NCBI RefSeq assembly: GCF_000768685.1
Contig: NZ_AVPK01000001.1
Location: forward strand, 310,001-374,000
From: Knoellia subterranea KCTC 19937
GTDB taxonomy: Bacteria > Actinomycetota > Actinomycetes > Actinomycetales > Dermatophilaceae
Reading direction: 5' to 3'
DNA: 64,000 nt
In this document: one piece after another, positions 28,271 through 37,438 of the stretch
How the letters are laid out: each line of letters begins with the position of its first letter
Numbering within the stretch: position 1 is the first letter of the stretch
Translations under genes and position numbers: made by a program
Notes under the pieces: generated by a model
Database searches by the model: none
What the model saw: only the letters and a program-made list of their open reading frames with translations
Told to the model about the DNA's origin: nothing

Positions 28271-30427
28271 ATGACAGCCACGCACTGCCCCTATTGCGCT
28301 CTCCAGTGCGCCCAGACGCTCACGCCGGATCCTGCCGCCGGCGTGAACGTCGCCGGGCGTGACTTCCCGACGAACCGTGGAGGTCTGTGCCAGAAAGGGT
28401 GGACGAGTGCGTCGGTCCTGCGGGCACCCGACCGCCTCACGACCCCTCTCGTGCGAGGCGTCGATGGCGAGCTCGTCCCGACGTCCTGGGACGTGGCCCT
28501 CGACCTCGTTGCACTGCGGCTCAGGGAGATTCGCTCGGACCACGGGGCCGACGCGGTGGCGGTCTTCGGCGGTGGCGGCTTGACGAACGAGAAGGCGTAC
28601 CAACTCGGCAAGTTCGCGCGCATCGCCCTCGGGACGGCGAACATCGACTACAACGGGCGCTTCTGCATGAGCAGTGCTGCGGCGGCGGCCAACCGGTCCC
28701 TCGGCGTCGACCGGGGGCTGCCGTTCCCTCTCACGGATCTCGGTGGCGCGCAGGCCGTCCTGCTTCTCGGCAGCAACCTCGCCGAGACGATGCCGCCCTC
28801 CGTCGCGCACCTCTCGGGTGCTCGTGCGGCCGGCGGCCTCATCGTCGTCGACCCGCGCATCAGCGCCACGGCACGACTCACGGAGAACGGTGGAGGCATC
28901 CACCTGCAACCGGTCCCCGGCACCGATCTCGTCGTTCTCCTCGGCCTTCTCCACGTCGTCTTCTCCGAGGGACTGGACGACCCGGCATACATCGCGGAGC
29001 GCACCACCGGCGTGGACGAGGCGCAACGCCTCGCCGCGACCTGGTGGCCGGCCCGGGTCGAGCAGGTGACGGGCATCCCCGAGACCCAACTGCGTTCTGC
29101 CGCAATGCTGCTCGCATCGGCCAGCCCCATGCGTGGCGGCTCCGGCGCCTACGTCCTCACTGGCCGCGGGGTGGAGCAGTCGTCGCAGGGCACGGCGACC
29201 GTCAATGCCGCCATCAACCTCTCCCTCGCGCTCGGCCTCGTCGGTCGGGTCGGGTCGGGCTACGGCGCCGTCACCGGTCAGGGCAACGGGCAGGGCGGGC
29301 GCGAGCACGGTCAGAAGTCGGACCAGCTTCCCGGCTACCGCATGATCGACGACCCTTCCGCCCGAGAGCACGTCGCGGCCGTGTGGGGCGTCGACCCGGC
29401 CGTCATCCCCGGCAAGGGCAAGCCGGCGGTCGAACTGCTCGACTCCCTCGGTCGCGAGGGTGGCCCGCGCGCACTCCTCGTGCACGGAGCCAACGTGCGC
29501 GTGTCCGCCCCCAACGCCACCCACGTCGGCGACCGGCTGGACGCCCTCGACCTCCTCGTCGTCTGCGACATCGTGCCTTCGGAGACCGCCCGTAGCGCCG
29601 ACGTCGTCCTCCCGGTTCTCCAGTGGGCCGAGGAGGAGGGCACGATGACGTCTCTCGAGGGTCGGATCCTCCGTCGGCGCAAGGCGATCGACCCTCCGGA
29701 GGGTGCGCGTTCGGAACTCTGGGTATGGCGTGAGCTCGCCGCACGTCTCGACGCGCCCGGCACGTGGGACATCGATGCGGCGCGCGTCTTCGACGAGTTG
29801 GCGCGTGCCAGCGAGGGCGGACGCGCCGACTACAGCGGGCTCAGCCACGCACGGCTCGACGCCGAACCGGACCTCTTCTGGCCCTGCCCCGCTGTCAAGG
29901 ACGGGTCGGCACACCCCGGGACACCCAGACTCTTCCTCGATGGCTTCCCCACCCCGGACGGACGGGCGCGGTTCGTCGCCGTCGACGACCGCGGGCCGGC
30001 CGACGACGTGCGCGGTGAAGCGCCCAGTCACCTCGTCACCGGTCGCGTCCTCCAGCACTACCAGTCGGGGGCCCAGACCCGTCGAGTGGAGGAACTCGTC
30101 GCTGCGTCGCCGGGGGCCTTCGTCGAGATCCACCCTCGGCTGGCCGACCGGCACGGCATCGCACCCGGCGACCGCGTGCAGCTGACCAGCACCAGGGGCG
30201 TCGTGACGGCCACGGCCCGCGTCACCGATGCGGTCCGCCCGGACACCGTCTTCATGCCGTTCCACTGGGCCGACGAGGCGAACGTCAACCGCGTCACCAA
30301 CGACGCGACCGATCCCGTCTCGGGGATGCCCGAGTTCAAGGTCTGCGCGGTCACCGTGGCCCGTGTCGGCTCCCCTGTCCCACAGGCGAACTCACCTTTC
30401 GCCAGCACCACGGAGGTTCCCGCATGA
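28271..30427 (+). CDS. nasC: Assimilatory nitrate reductase, molybdopterin catalytic subunit
   Basis: A 718-residue molybdopterin oxidoreductase. The N-terminus begins directly with the [4Fe-4S] motif CPYCALQC and the fourth Cys in GGLCQKGW. The Mo-bis-MGD domains include RFCMSSAAAAANRSLGVDRG (Cys as likely Mo ligand), LLLGSNLAETMPP, GQGNGQGGREHGQKSDQLPG and the C-terminal molybdopterin-binding domain (LVTGRVLQHYQSGAQTRRV). No Tat signal is present, fitting a cytoplasmic assimilatory enzyme. It overlaps the next gene by ATGA; that partner supplies electrons. Confidence 0.92.
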   Translation: MTATHCPYCALQCAQTLTPDPAAGVNVAGRDFPTNRGGLCQKGWTSASVLRAPDRLTTPLVRGVDGELVPTSWDVALDLVALRLREIRSDHGADAVAVFGGGGLTNEKAYQLGKFARIALGTANIDYNGRFCMSSAAAAANRSLGVDRGLPFPLTDLGGAQAVLLLGSNLAETMPPSVAHLSGARAAGGLIVVDPRISATARLTENGGGIHLQPVPGTDLVVLLGLLHVVFSEGLDDPAYIAERTTGVDEAQRLAATWWPARVEQVTGIPETQLRSAAMLLASASPMRGGSGAYVLTGRGVEQSSQGTATVNAAINLSLALGLVGRVGSGYGAVTGQGNGQGGREHGQKSDQLPGYRMIDDPSAREHVAAVWGVDPAVIPGKGKPAVELLDSLGREGGPRALLVHGANVRVSAPNATHVGDRLDALDLLVVCDIVPSETARSADVVLPVLQWAEEEGTMTSLEGRILRRRKAIDPPEGARSELWVWRELAARLDAPGTWDIDAARVFDELARASEGGRADYSGLSHARLDAEPDLFWPCPAVKDGSAHPGTPRLFLDGFPTPDGRARFVAVDDRGPADDVRGEAPSHLVTGRVLQHYQSGAQTRRVEELVAASPGAFVEIHPRLADRHGIAPGDRVQLTSTRGVVTATARVTDAVRPDTVFMPFHWADEANVNRVTNDATDPVSGMPEFKVCAVTVARVGSPVPQANSPFASTTEVPA

Positions 30428-31881
30428 GGCTCATCGTCATCGGCAACGGCATGGTCGGCGCGCGGTTCGTCGAGGACCTCCTCGCACGCGACACCGCCGG
30501 CAAGTACGAGGTGACCGTCATCGGCGAGGAGGCGTGCGAGCCCTACAACCGCGTGCTCCTGAGTGAGGTGGTGGCGGGACGCTACGAGCTCAGCTCTCTG
30601 ACGCTCCCGTCACCGGACCACCCCCGCCTGACGGTGCTGCGCGGCACCTCGGCGAGCTCGATCGACCGGGAGGACCGTGTGGTCGTGACGATCGACGGCA
30701 GCCGGCACCGCTACGACCAGCTCGTCATCGCCACGGGTGCGGCGGCGCGCATCCCGCCCCTGGACGGACTCGACCCCACCCCGGGTCGTCTACCCCGGGG
30801 TGTCCACGCCCTGCGCAGCATCGACGACGCCCGAGAGATCGTGGCCGCGACCCTCAACTCCCGTCGTGCCGTCGTCCTCGGTGCCGGGGTCCTCGGCATC
30901 GAGGCGGCGAGTGGCCTGGCCCAGCGCGGCTGCACTGTCACGCTCGTCCACCCCGCGGACGCGCTCATGGAACGTCAGCTCGACGGCTCCGCCAGTTCGG
31001 TGCTCGCGAGCGCGATGCCGGACGTCGGCATCACCCCGCGGGTCGGCGTGGGGGCGGCCGCTGCGGTCGTGGCGGACGGGCGACTCACGGGCATCCGGCT
31101 CACGGACGGTGAGGTCGTCGAGTCCGACCTCCTCCTCGTCGCCACCGGAACGATCGCCAACACGGCCATCGCCCGCGACGCAGGCCTCGCCTGCGAACGC
31201 GGCATCGTCGTGGACGACGCGTCGCGTACGGCGGACCGTCGTATCTTCGCCATCGGTGACTGCGCGCAGCCACCGTCCGGGGCTATGGGACTCGTCGCTC
31301 TGGGCTGGGACCAGGCACGTCGGCTCGCCGATCTGCTGACCTCGGCCAGCCTTCCCAGCCGGGACGGTGGCACGGGCAGTGACGTCGTCCGCGTCAAGGC
31401 CCACGGGCTCGACGTCGTGACGATGGGCGTGTGTGGTGGCGCGCGGCCGGACGCGCCAACGCAACGTTCGTTGACGCTCTCCGATCCCGCCACTGGGCGG
31501 CACGTGGAAGTCGTCGTCGAGGGTGACCGGCTCGTCGGGGCCACGTGCATCGGAGCCGGTCAGGTGGCGGCCGACCTCGTCGCGACCTACACGCGACGGA
31601 CACCCGTGCCGAGCGACCCGGCCCACCTACTCCTCAGCGCGCTCTCCCCCGCGATCGTCACGGCGACCTCTCCCGATGCACTGGCCGACGACGCCGCCGT
31701 GTGCCGGTGCAACAGCGTGACGAAGGCCGACATCACGTCCGCGCACACCTGCGGATCCCGCACCGTCGAGGAGGTCGCTCAGGCCACCCGCGCCACGACC
31801 GGCTGCGGCGGCTGCACGGATGAGGTGTGCGCCCTCATCGACTGGCTGAACGAACGAGACCCTGCTGCCGTTCGGGCCTAA
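30424..31881 (+). CDS. nasB: Nitrate reductase electron-transfer subunit (FAD, BFD-like [2Fe-2S])
   Basis: A 485-residue flavoprotein. Two dinucleotide-binding regions are visible: IVIGNGMVGARFVEDLL at the N-terminus and AVVLGAGVLGIEAASGLAQR near residue 145. RRIFAIGDCAQPP is the conserved FAD-binding end. The C-terminal BFD-like domain holds four cysteines (VCRCNSV and GCGGCTDEVC) for a [2Fe-2S] cluster. It passes electrons from NAD(P)H to the nitrate reductase encoded just upstream (ATGA overlap). Its last four bases overlap the end of the convergent hipA gene. Confidence 0.9.
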   Translation: MRLIVIGNGMVGARFVEDLLARDTAGKYEVTVIGEEACEPYNRVLLSEVVAGRYELSSLTLPSPDHPRLTVLRGTSASSIDREDRVVVTIDGSRHRYDQLVIATGAAARIPPLDGLDPTPGRLPRGVHALRSIDDAREIVAATLNSRRAVVLGAGVLGIEAASGLAQRGCTVTLVHPADALMERQLDGSASSVLASAMPDVGITPRVGVGAAAAVVADGRLTGIRLTDGEVVESDLLLVATGTIANTAIARDAGLACERGIVVDDASRTADRRIFAIGDCAQPPSGAMGLVALGWDQARRLADLLTSASLPSRDGGTGSDVVRVKAHGLDVVTMGVCGGARPDAPTQRSLTLSDPATGRHVEVVVEGDRLVGATCIGAGQVAADLVATYTRRTPVPSDPAHLLLSALSPAIVTATSPDALADDAAVCRCNSVTKADITSAHTCGSRTVEEVAQATRATTGCGGCTDEVCALIDWLNERDPAAVRA

Positions 31882-33083
31882 GGGTGCGACATGGCCTGGA
31901 GCAAAGCGTTCTGACCGCCGTCGAAAGCGTCCTGGAAGCGAGCCACTTCCGAAGCCGTGACGCCGTTCCTCACTGCGACCTCGCGCCATCCCTCGAGTGC
32001 GCTCGTCACCTCGCCGAGAACCGAGTTCGCCCGCCGGGCATCGAGGTCGAACAGATCCGCGTAGCGAAGGAGCGCGGCAACCTCATCGACACGGGCGCGC
32101 GCACCCCCAATCCCGGTGACCCGCTGGCTTCCCGTATCCGGATTGGGATTGACGTCAAAGACGGGTGCCAGTGTCCATCCAGGACCGTCGCGCAGGAAGC
32201 CGTGGTTGCGCAGGTGATCGTCCGTGTTGTGGATCCCGATGGAGAACGCCATCCGACGCCACAGCTCACGAAGGTCCTCCTTTGGCGCGACGGCGTGATC
32301 GACGAGCACCTCGGCGATCTCCGTGTAGTCGTGGACGTCCCCATCGCGTGCGCCGAGCAGGGTCATGGCGCTGATGTACGGCACACGCCGCGCGGCTTGG
32401 CGATCGAACCGCTCGAGGAGCAGCACACTGGACCCGTCGACCCGCAGGAGTTCGGTACGAGGCGTGTGTATGCCGGCCAGCTCGGCGAGGTCCAGAGCAG
32501 TTTTCTCCCACGCCATGACGTCCCACTCGTCGCCGGGGTGCGGGAACTTGGCAATGAGCAATCGGTCTCGGTCGCACACCGACGCCTTCGGCCGCGCACC
32601 ACCCAAGGACCCCGAGCCCGCGTCGAGCAACTCCTTGATCGCTGCCAGGTCGGCGCCTCGAGCGCTGGCGACGCTCTCGGCGGCGCGCATCAGGCGGGGT
32701 AGCTCGACCAGCTTGGGCACCTCCTGGTCGGGGTCGAGGAAGGGTTGGCCGGGTTCAGCCTGAAAGCGCAGCGCACCTTGGCGAGTCAGATCACTGACGC
32801 CGATCAGAAAGTCGACGTCCGAGAGGGTCGCGGCAGGTCGGCTCTCTTGGGCAGCCAGCGCCTGCACCCTTTTGGTGATCAGGTTCTTGCCCAGCGATCG
32901 GGCGCGCAGTCGGTGAACGCCCCCGGAAGGCCAACGCTGACGTGAGCGCCGGCGTGCAGGCTGAAAGCCGGGTCGATGGGGGTAGGAACCTCGCTTGGCC
33001 AAGTAGCTGGTGGCGTACCTGAACGTCGTCGACAACGAGCCTCGGCGTCGCGTGAAGTGCGCTGTTCCCGCCAGCACCTGCAC
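31878..33083 (-). CDS. hipA: HipA-family Ser/Thr kinase, two compensating indels
   Basis: About 400 residues. The kinase core is intact: GGARPKASV, LLIAKFPHPGDEWDVMAWEK, the catalytic IHNTDDHLRNHGF and the metal site LAPVFDVNP. HipA phosphorylates proteins such as glutamyl-tRNA synthetase and causes dormancy. The N-terminal part changes frame: a run of five C (coding strand; plus 32978-32982) and a short G run (32890-32892) each differ by one base from the frame giving IDPAFSLHAGAHVSVGLPGAFTDCAPDRW, written here in part as GLPGAFTDCAPDRW, a good family match. As printed, about 30 residues are garbled but no stop arises. No HipB antitoxin gene is adjacent, and the gene splits the nitrate block on the opposite strand. 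Start (GTG 33083) is uncertain. Confidence 0.82.
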   Translation of the reverse strand: MQVLAGTAHFTRRRGSLSTTFRYATSYLAKRGSYPHRPGFQPARRRSRQRWPSGGVHRLRARSLGKNLITKRVQALAAQESRPAATLSDVDFLIGVSDLTRQGALRFQAEPGQPFLDPDQEVPKLVELPRLMRAAESVASARGADLAAIKELLDAGSGSLGGARPKASVCDRDRLLIAKFPHPGDEWDVMAWEKTALDLAELAGIHTPRTELLRVDGSSVLLLERFDRQAARRVPYISAMTLLGARDGDVHDYTEIAEVLVDHAVAPKEDLRELWRRMAFSIGIHNTDDHLRNHGFLRDGPGWTLAPVFDVNPNPDTGSQRVTGIGGARARVDEVAALLRYADLFDLDARRANSVLGEVTSALEGWREVAVRNGVTASEVARFQDAFDGGQNALLQAMSHP

Positions 33084-33190
33084 CCTGTCGACAACCGCGC
33101 TGACGTCGAGGGAGGCTGGAGCTGAGGTGAGGAACGGGCGTCACTGGCATGGCGACCTCACCGTGACGACGCGCCCCGTGAGAGAACCGT

Positions 33191-33228
33191 TTTACGCGCG
33201 GGAAACACGAGGACGACAGTCCCGAAAC
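33191..33228 (+). promoter_or_regulatory. GlnR-box-like array upstream of nirB
   Basis: Four 5-base boxes with exact 6-base spacing: TTTAC (33191), GAAAC (33202), ACGAC (33213), GAAAC (33224). Both b-sites are perfect GAAAC. It ends 23 bases before the nirB ATG. This matches the published actinobacterial GlnR consensus gTnAC-n6-GaAAC repeated. Actual binding is inferred. Confidence 0.7.
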
Positions 33229-33251
33229 GGCCGGTGCCTAGCGTCGCCGAC

Positions 33252-35831
33252 ATGCTTCAGGAACAGTCCCCCCAGCACCTCGTCGTGGTCGGCGGCGGCA
33301 TGGTCGCCCGCCGACTCATCGATGCCCTTCGGGCGCGCGACGAGGCGGGTCAGTGGTCGGTCACGCTCCTCTGCGAGGAGCCGCGGGCTCCCTATGACCG
33401 GGTCGCCCTCACGTCGTACTTCACCGGGCGCCACCCCGAAGACCTTGCCCTCGGCGGCCAGGACATCTGGGACGACCCACTCGTCACGTTGAAACGTGGC
33501 GTGAAGGCCGACAGCATCGACCGTGCGGCGCGCACCGTCACCACGAACGGTGGTGCCGTCCTTCCTTACGACGCGCTCGTCCTCGCAACCGGTTCGTATG
33601 CCGCCGTCCCCCCAGTTCCCGGGAAGGACCTTCGGGGCGCCTTCGTCTATCGCACGATCGACGACGTCGCCGACCTCCGCGCCTGGGTGGAGAAGCGCCG
33701 CGACGAGCTGGACCGCCCGGTGCGTGGCGCCGTCGTCGGTGGCGGCCTCCTTGGTCTTGAGGCAGCCGGTGCCTTGCGCGCCCTCGAGGTCGAGACCACG
33801 GTGGTCGAGTTCGCGCAGCGCCTCATGCCGCTGCAGGTCGACGATGGCGGCGGTGCCGCACTCAAGCGACTCATCGAAAGCCTCGGCGTCAGCGTGCGCG
33901 CGTCGACTGCCACCTCACGCATCGTGGGTGACCGCGGCGTCGTCTCGAAGATGGAGTTCAGCGAGGGTGAACCCCTCGACGTCGACGTCGTGATCTTTGC
34001 CGTGGGTGTCCGCCCGCGTGACGAGCTGGCTCGCGACTGCGGTCTGGACGTGGGTGAACGGGGTGGAGTTGTCGTCGACGACGCCTGTGCCACAACCGAT
34101 CCCGCGATCTGGGCAATCGGCGAAGTCGCCAACATCGGCGGCCGCTGCCTCGGCCTGGTTGCCCCCGGCTACACGATGGCCGAGATCGTGGCCGATCGGT
34201 TGCTCGGCGGCGGCGGAACCTTCCCCGGTGCCGACCTGTCGACAAAGCTCAAGCTTCTCGGGGTCGACGTTGCGAGCTTCGGCGACGCGTTCGCCGAGGA
34301 GCCAGGCGGCCTCGAGGTCGTCATCTCCGACCCCGTCGCGGGCGTCTACAAGAAGCTCGTCATGAGCGACGACGCCCGAACGCTGAGGGGAGGAATCCTC
34401 GTCGGTGACGCCACGGCATACGCCGCCCTCCGACCGATGGTGGGCCGTGAGCTGGGAGGGGACCCCGCGGCATACCTTCTCGGTCCGGACACAGCGGGGA
34501 GCGCTCCGGGTCTTGACCTCCCGGAGGACGCGACGGTCTGTTCGTGCAACAACGTCACCGCGGGCGAGATCCGCTGCTCGGTCACCGAGGGTGGCTGCAC
34601 CGACCTCGCGGGAGTCAAGGCCTGCACGAAGGCCGGGACGAGCTGCGGCTCGTGCCTCCCCCTCGTCAAGAAGCTCGTGACCACGGAGCTCGAGAAGTCC
34701 GGCGTCGAGGTGAGCAGCGCACTGTGCGAACACTTCGACCTCTCGCGGGCTCAGCTGTTCGACGTCGTCCGCGTGCAGGGCCTCACGACGTTCAGCGAGA
34801 TCATTGCCACCCACGGGCGCGGTCGCGGCTGCGACATCTGCAAGCCCGTCATCGGCTCGATCCTCGCCTCCCTCGGCACGGGTCACATCCTCGAGGGCGA
34901 GCGAGCGAGCCTGCAGGACACCAACGACCACGTCATGGCCAACCTCCAGAAGGACGGCTCGTACTCGGTCGTTCCGCGCATCCCCGGCGGCGAGATCACC
35001 CCCGAGGGACTCATCGCGATCGGCGAGGTGGCCAAGGAGTTCGGGCTGTATACGAAGATTACGGGCGGCCAGCGGATCGACCTCTTCGGTGCACGCATCG
35101 ACCAGCTCCCGGCTGTGTGGAAACGGTTGGTGGACAACGGTTTTGAGTCCGGACATGCCTACGGAAAGTCGCTGCGGACGGTGAAGTCCTGCGTCGGCTC
35201 GACGTGGTGCCGCTACGGCGTACAGGACTCCGTCGGGCTCGCCATCGCGCTCGAACTCCGTTATCGCGGACTGCGCAGCCCGCACAAGCTCAAGCTCGGT
35301 GTCTCGGGCTGCGCGCGCGAGTGCGCCGAGGCACGCGGCAAGGACGTCGGGGTCATCGCGACCGACAACGGATGGAACCTCTACGTCGGCGGCAACGGCG
35401 GCTTCACCCCGCGCCACGCACAGCTCCTCGCCGAGGACCTCGACACCGACACCCTCGTCCGCACGATCGACCGGTTCCTCATGTACTACGTCCGAACCGC
35501 CGACCGCCTCCAGCGCACGGCCGCCTGGGTCGAGGACCACGAGGGCGGTCTCGACGCGATCCGCGCCGTCGTCCTCGAGGACTCGCTCGGGATCGCCGCG
35601 GACCTCGACGCGGCGGTGGCCGTCCACGTGGACTCCTATGAGGACGAGTGGGCTGCTGTCCTCTCCGACCCGGAGAAGCTGCGCCGCTTCGGCTCCTTCG
35701 TCAACGCCCCGGACGTTGCCGACGACTCGTTCGGCTACGTCGCCGAACGGGGCCAACCTCGACCCGCCACCCCGGAGGAGCGCGCCGGTGGCGTCCTCAT
35801 CGCGGGAACCACCCTGGAGGTGCGCCGATGA
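33252..35831 (+). CDS. nirB: Assimilatory nitrite reductase large subunit
   Basis: An 859-residue NAD(P)H-dependent nitrite reductase, reducing nitrite to ammonium in six-electron steps. Order: FAD domain (HLVVVGGGMVARRLIDALR), NAD domain (GAVVGGGLLGLEAAGALRAL), a BFD-like [2Fe-2S] domain (VCSCNNV and SCGSCLPLV), then the sulfite/nitrite reductase ferredoxin-like and siroheme domains. Siroheme/[4Fe-4S] cysteines are in SCVGSTWCRYG and GVSGCARECAEARG. It overlaps nirD by ATGA. Siroheme comes from the two following genes. Confidence 0.96.
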   Translation: MLQEQSPQHLVVVGGGMVARRLIDALRARDEAGQWSVTLLCEEPRAPYDRVALTSYFTGRHPEDLALGGQDIWDDPLVTLKRGVKADSIDRAARTVTTNGGAVLPYDALVLATGSYAAVPPVPGKDLRGAFVYRTIDDVADLRAWVEKRRDELDRPVRGAVVGGGLLGLEAAGALRALEVETTVVEFAQRLMPLQVDDGGGAALKRLIESLGVSVRASTATSRIVGDRGVVSKMEFSEGEPLDVDVVIFAVGVRPRDELARDCGLDVGERGGVVVDDACATTDPAIWAIGEVANIGGRCLGLVAPGYTMAEIVADRLLGGGGTFPGADLSTKLKLLGVDVASFGDAFAEEPGGLEVVISDPVAGVYKKLVMSDDARTLRGGILVGDATAYAALRPMVGRELGGDPAAYLLGPDTAGSAPGLDLPEDATVCSCNNVTAGEIRCSVTEGGCTDLAGVKACTKAGTSCGSCLPLVKKLVTTELEKSGVEVSSALCEHFDLSRAQLFDVVRVQGLTTFSEIIATHGRGRGCDICKPVIGSILASLGTGHILEGERASLQDTNDHVMANLQKDGSYSVVPRIPGGEITPEGLIAIGEVAKEFGLYTKITGGQRIDLFGARIDQLPAVWKRLVDNGFESGHAYGKSLRTVKSCVGSTWCRYGVQDSVGLAIALELRYRGLRSPHKLKLGVSGCARECAEARGKDVGVIATDNGWNLYVGGNGGFTPRHAQLLAEDLDTDTLVRTIDRFLMYYVRTADRLQRTAAWVEDHEGGLDAIRAVVLEDSLGIAADLDAAVAVHVDSYEDEWAAVLSDPEKLRRFGSFVNAPDVADDSFGYVAERGQPRPATPEERAGGVLIAGTTLEVRR

Positions 35832-36226
35832 GCATCCGTGTCGCAACCGATCAGTCCACGGAAGGCCTCGCCACAGCGCACTCCGAGTGGATCGGCGTGT
35901 GCAGCCTCGACGATCTGGCCCCAGAGCGTGGTGCCGCAGCACTGGTCGGCGGTGTGCAGCTCGCGCTGTTCCGCACCTTCGACGACAGCGTGTATGCCGT
36001 CCAGCAGCGTGATCCTTTCAGCGGCGCCTTCGTGATGTCGCGAGGAATCGTCGGAACCCGTGGCGCGGCTCCGACAGTCGCCTCGCCGATGTACAAGCAG
36101 GTCTTCGACCTGCGGACGGGCGAGTGCCTCGACGCCGTCGGCAAGGAGCCTGTGCCACTCGCCGTGTGGCCGGTGGAGGTGCGCGGCGGGGTGGTCTTCG
36201 TCGCCCGACCCGAGGTCGGGACGTGA
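35828..36226 (+). CDS. nirD: Nitrite reductase small subunit
   Basis: A 132-residue Rieske-fold protein without the Cys/His cluster ligands, as usual for NirD. Landmarks are WIGVCSLDDLAPERGAAALV, LFRTFDDSVYAVQQRDPFSG and SPMYKQVFDLRTGECLDA. It partners NirB. The stop overlaps the next start (GTGA). Confidence 0.94.
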   Translation: MSIRVATDQSTEGLATAHSEWIGVCSLDDLAPERGAAALVGGVQLALFRTFDDSVYAVQQRDPFSGAFVMSRGIVGTRGAAPTVASPMYKQVFDLRTGECLDAVGKEPVPLAVWPVEVRGGVVFVARPEVGT

Positions 36227-37434
36227 CGACTCTGCTCGGCGTGGACCTCGTCGGCCGCGAGGTTCTTGTCGCGGGCGGCGGCCCGGTTGCTGCGTCGAAG
36301 GCCCGGGCCCTCGTCGACGACGGGGCAGTCCTCCACGTCGTCACCCCGATGGTCTGCGAGGACATGCTCGACCTGTGCGATTTGCCTGCCGTGACGTGGA
36401 CCCAACGCGAGGTGACGCTCGAGGACGTGACCGGGTCATGGTTCGTCGTCGCCGCGACCGGCGACACCTCGGTGGACCAGGCCCTGTGCGAGCGGGCGAC
36501 CCTGCAGCGCATCTTCAGCGTGTGCGCGGGTGTCGCGAGCCACGGAACGGCGCGTAATCCCGCGATCACCGAGCACGCTGGACTCCGGATCGGAGTCGTC
36601 TCGACAGGTCAGCCGGACCCGGCAAGGACTGTCGCGGTCCGCAACGCCGTCGCCGTGCACCTGGAGACGGCCGATCTCGACCTGCGACACCGCCGCGCCG
36701 TTCCTGCAAGGCCCGGTCGCGTGGTCCTCGTCGGCGGCGGCCCGGGCGCGAGCGACCTCATCACGGTGCGTGGGCGACGCGCTCTCGCCGAGGCGGATGT
36801 CGTGGTGGCGGACCGGCTCGGCCCGACCGACCTACTGCGGACCCTCACGTCGTCCGTCGAGGTCATCGACGTCGGCAAGAGCCCCGGCCGGCACCCCATC
36901 CCGCAGCCGGAGATCAACCGCATCCTCGTCGAGCACGCTCGCCGCGGCCGCACCGTCGTGCGACTCAAGGGTGGCGACCCCTTCGTCTACGGACGCGGCG
37001 GCGAAGAGGTCATCGCCTGCCGCGAGGCAGGTGTGTTCGTCGAGGTGATCCCCGGCGTGAGTTCGGCGTTCAGCGCTCCGGGGGCGGCCGGCATACCCCT
37101 CACTCACCGCGGAACGGTCGGTGCTGTGCAGCTGGTCCATGGCCACGAACCCATCGACCCGCACCTCATCGGCGCGGTTGCGGCGGAGACCACGACTCTC
37201 GTCGTCCTCATGGGTGTTGCGCTGCTCGCGGACCACGTGGCCGACCTGCTCGCCGCGGGCTCACCCGCTGACCTGCCCGTCGCGATCGTCGAGGAGGCCA
37301 CGACGCAGCGGCAGCGCGTGACGCGGGGGACGCTGTCCTCGATCGTTGGCGTCGCTCGCACGGCCGAGGTGCGTTCGCCCGCCGTCATCGTCGTCGGGCG
37401 CGTCGCCGACCCGGCCCTGCTCGCGGGAGGATGA
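36223..37434 (+). CDS. cysG: Siroheme synthase: precorrin-2 dehydrogenase fused to uroporphyrinogen-III C-methyltransferase
   Basis: A 403-residue CysG-like fusion. Residues 1 to about 150 are the NAD-binding precorrin-2 dehydrogenase/ferrochelatase domain (REVLVAGGGPVAASKARALV, FVVAATGDTSVDQA). From about 165 the SUMT domain shows VVLVGGGPGASDLITVRGRR, VVRLKGGDPFVYGRGGEE and VIPGVSSAFSAPGAAGIPLT. It makes siroheme for NirB. The GTG at 36223 overlaps the nirD stop. Confidence 0.93.
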   Translation: MTTLLGVDLVGREVLVAGGGPVAASKARALVDDGAVLHVVTPMVCEDMLDLCDLPAVTWTQREVTLEDVTGSWFVVAATGDTSVDQALCERATLQRIFSVCAGVASHGTARNPAITEHAGLRIGVVSTGQPDPARTVAVRNAVAVHLETADLDLRHRRAVPARPGRVVLVGGGPGASDLITVRGRRALAEADVVVADRLGPTDLLRTLTSSVEVIDVGKSPGRHPIPQPEINRILVEHARRGRTVVRLKGGDPFVYGRGGEEVIACREAGVFVEVIPGVSSAFSAPGAAGIPLTHRGTVGAVQLVHGHEPIDPHLIGAVAAETTTLVVLMGVALLADHVADLLAAGSPADLPVAIVEEATTQRQRVTRGTLSSIVGVARTAEVRSPAVIVVGRVADPALLAGG

Positions 37435-37438
37435 ACGC

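Noticed and set aside
26914-31881. Respiratory nitrate reductase
   Set aside because: No narGHJI-type subunits; the catalytic protein lacks a Tat signal and pairs with a BFD-type FAD subunit and NirBD, which fits assimilation.
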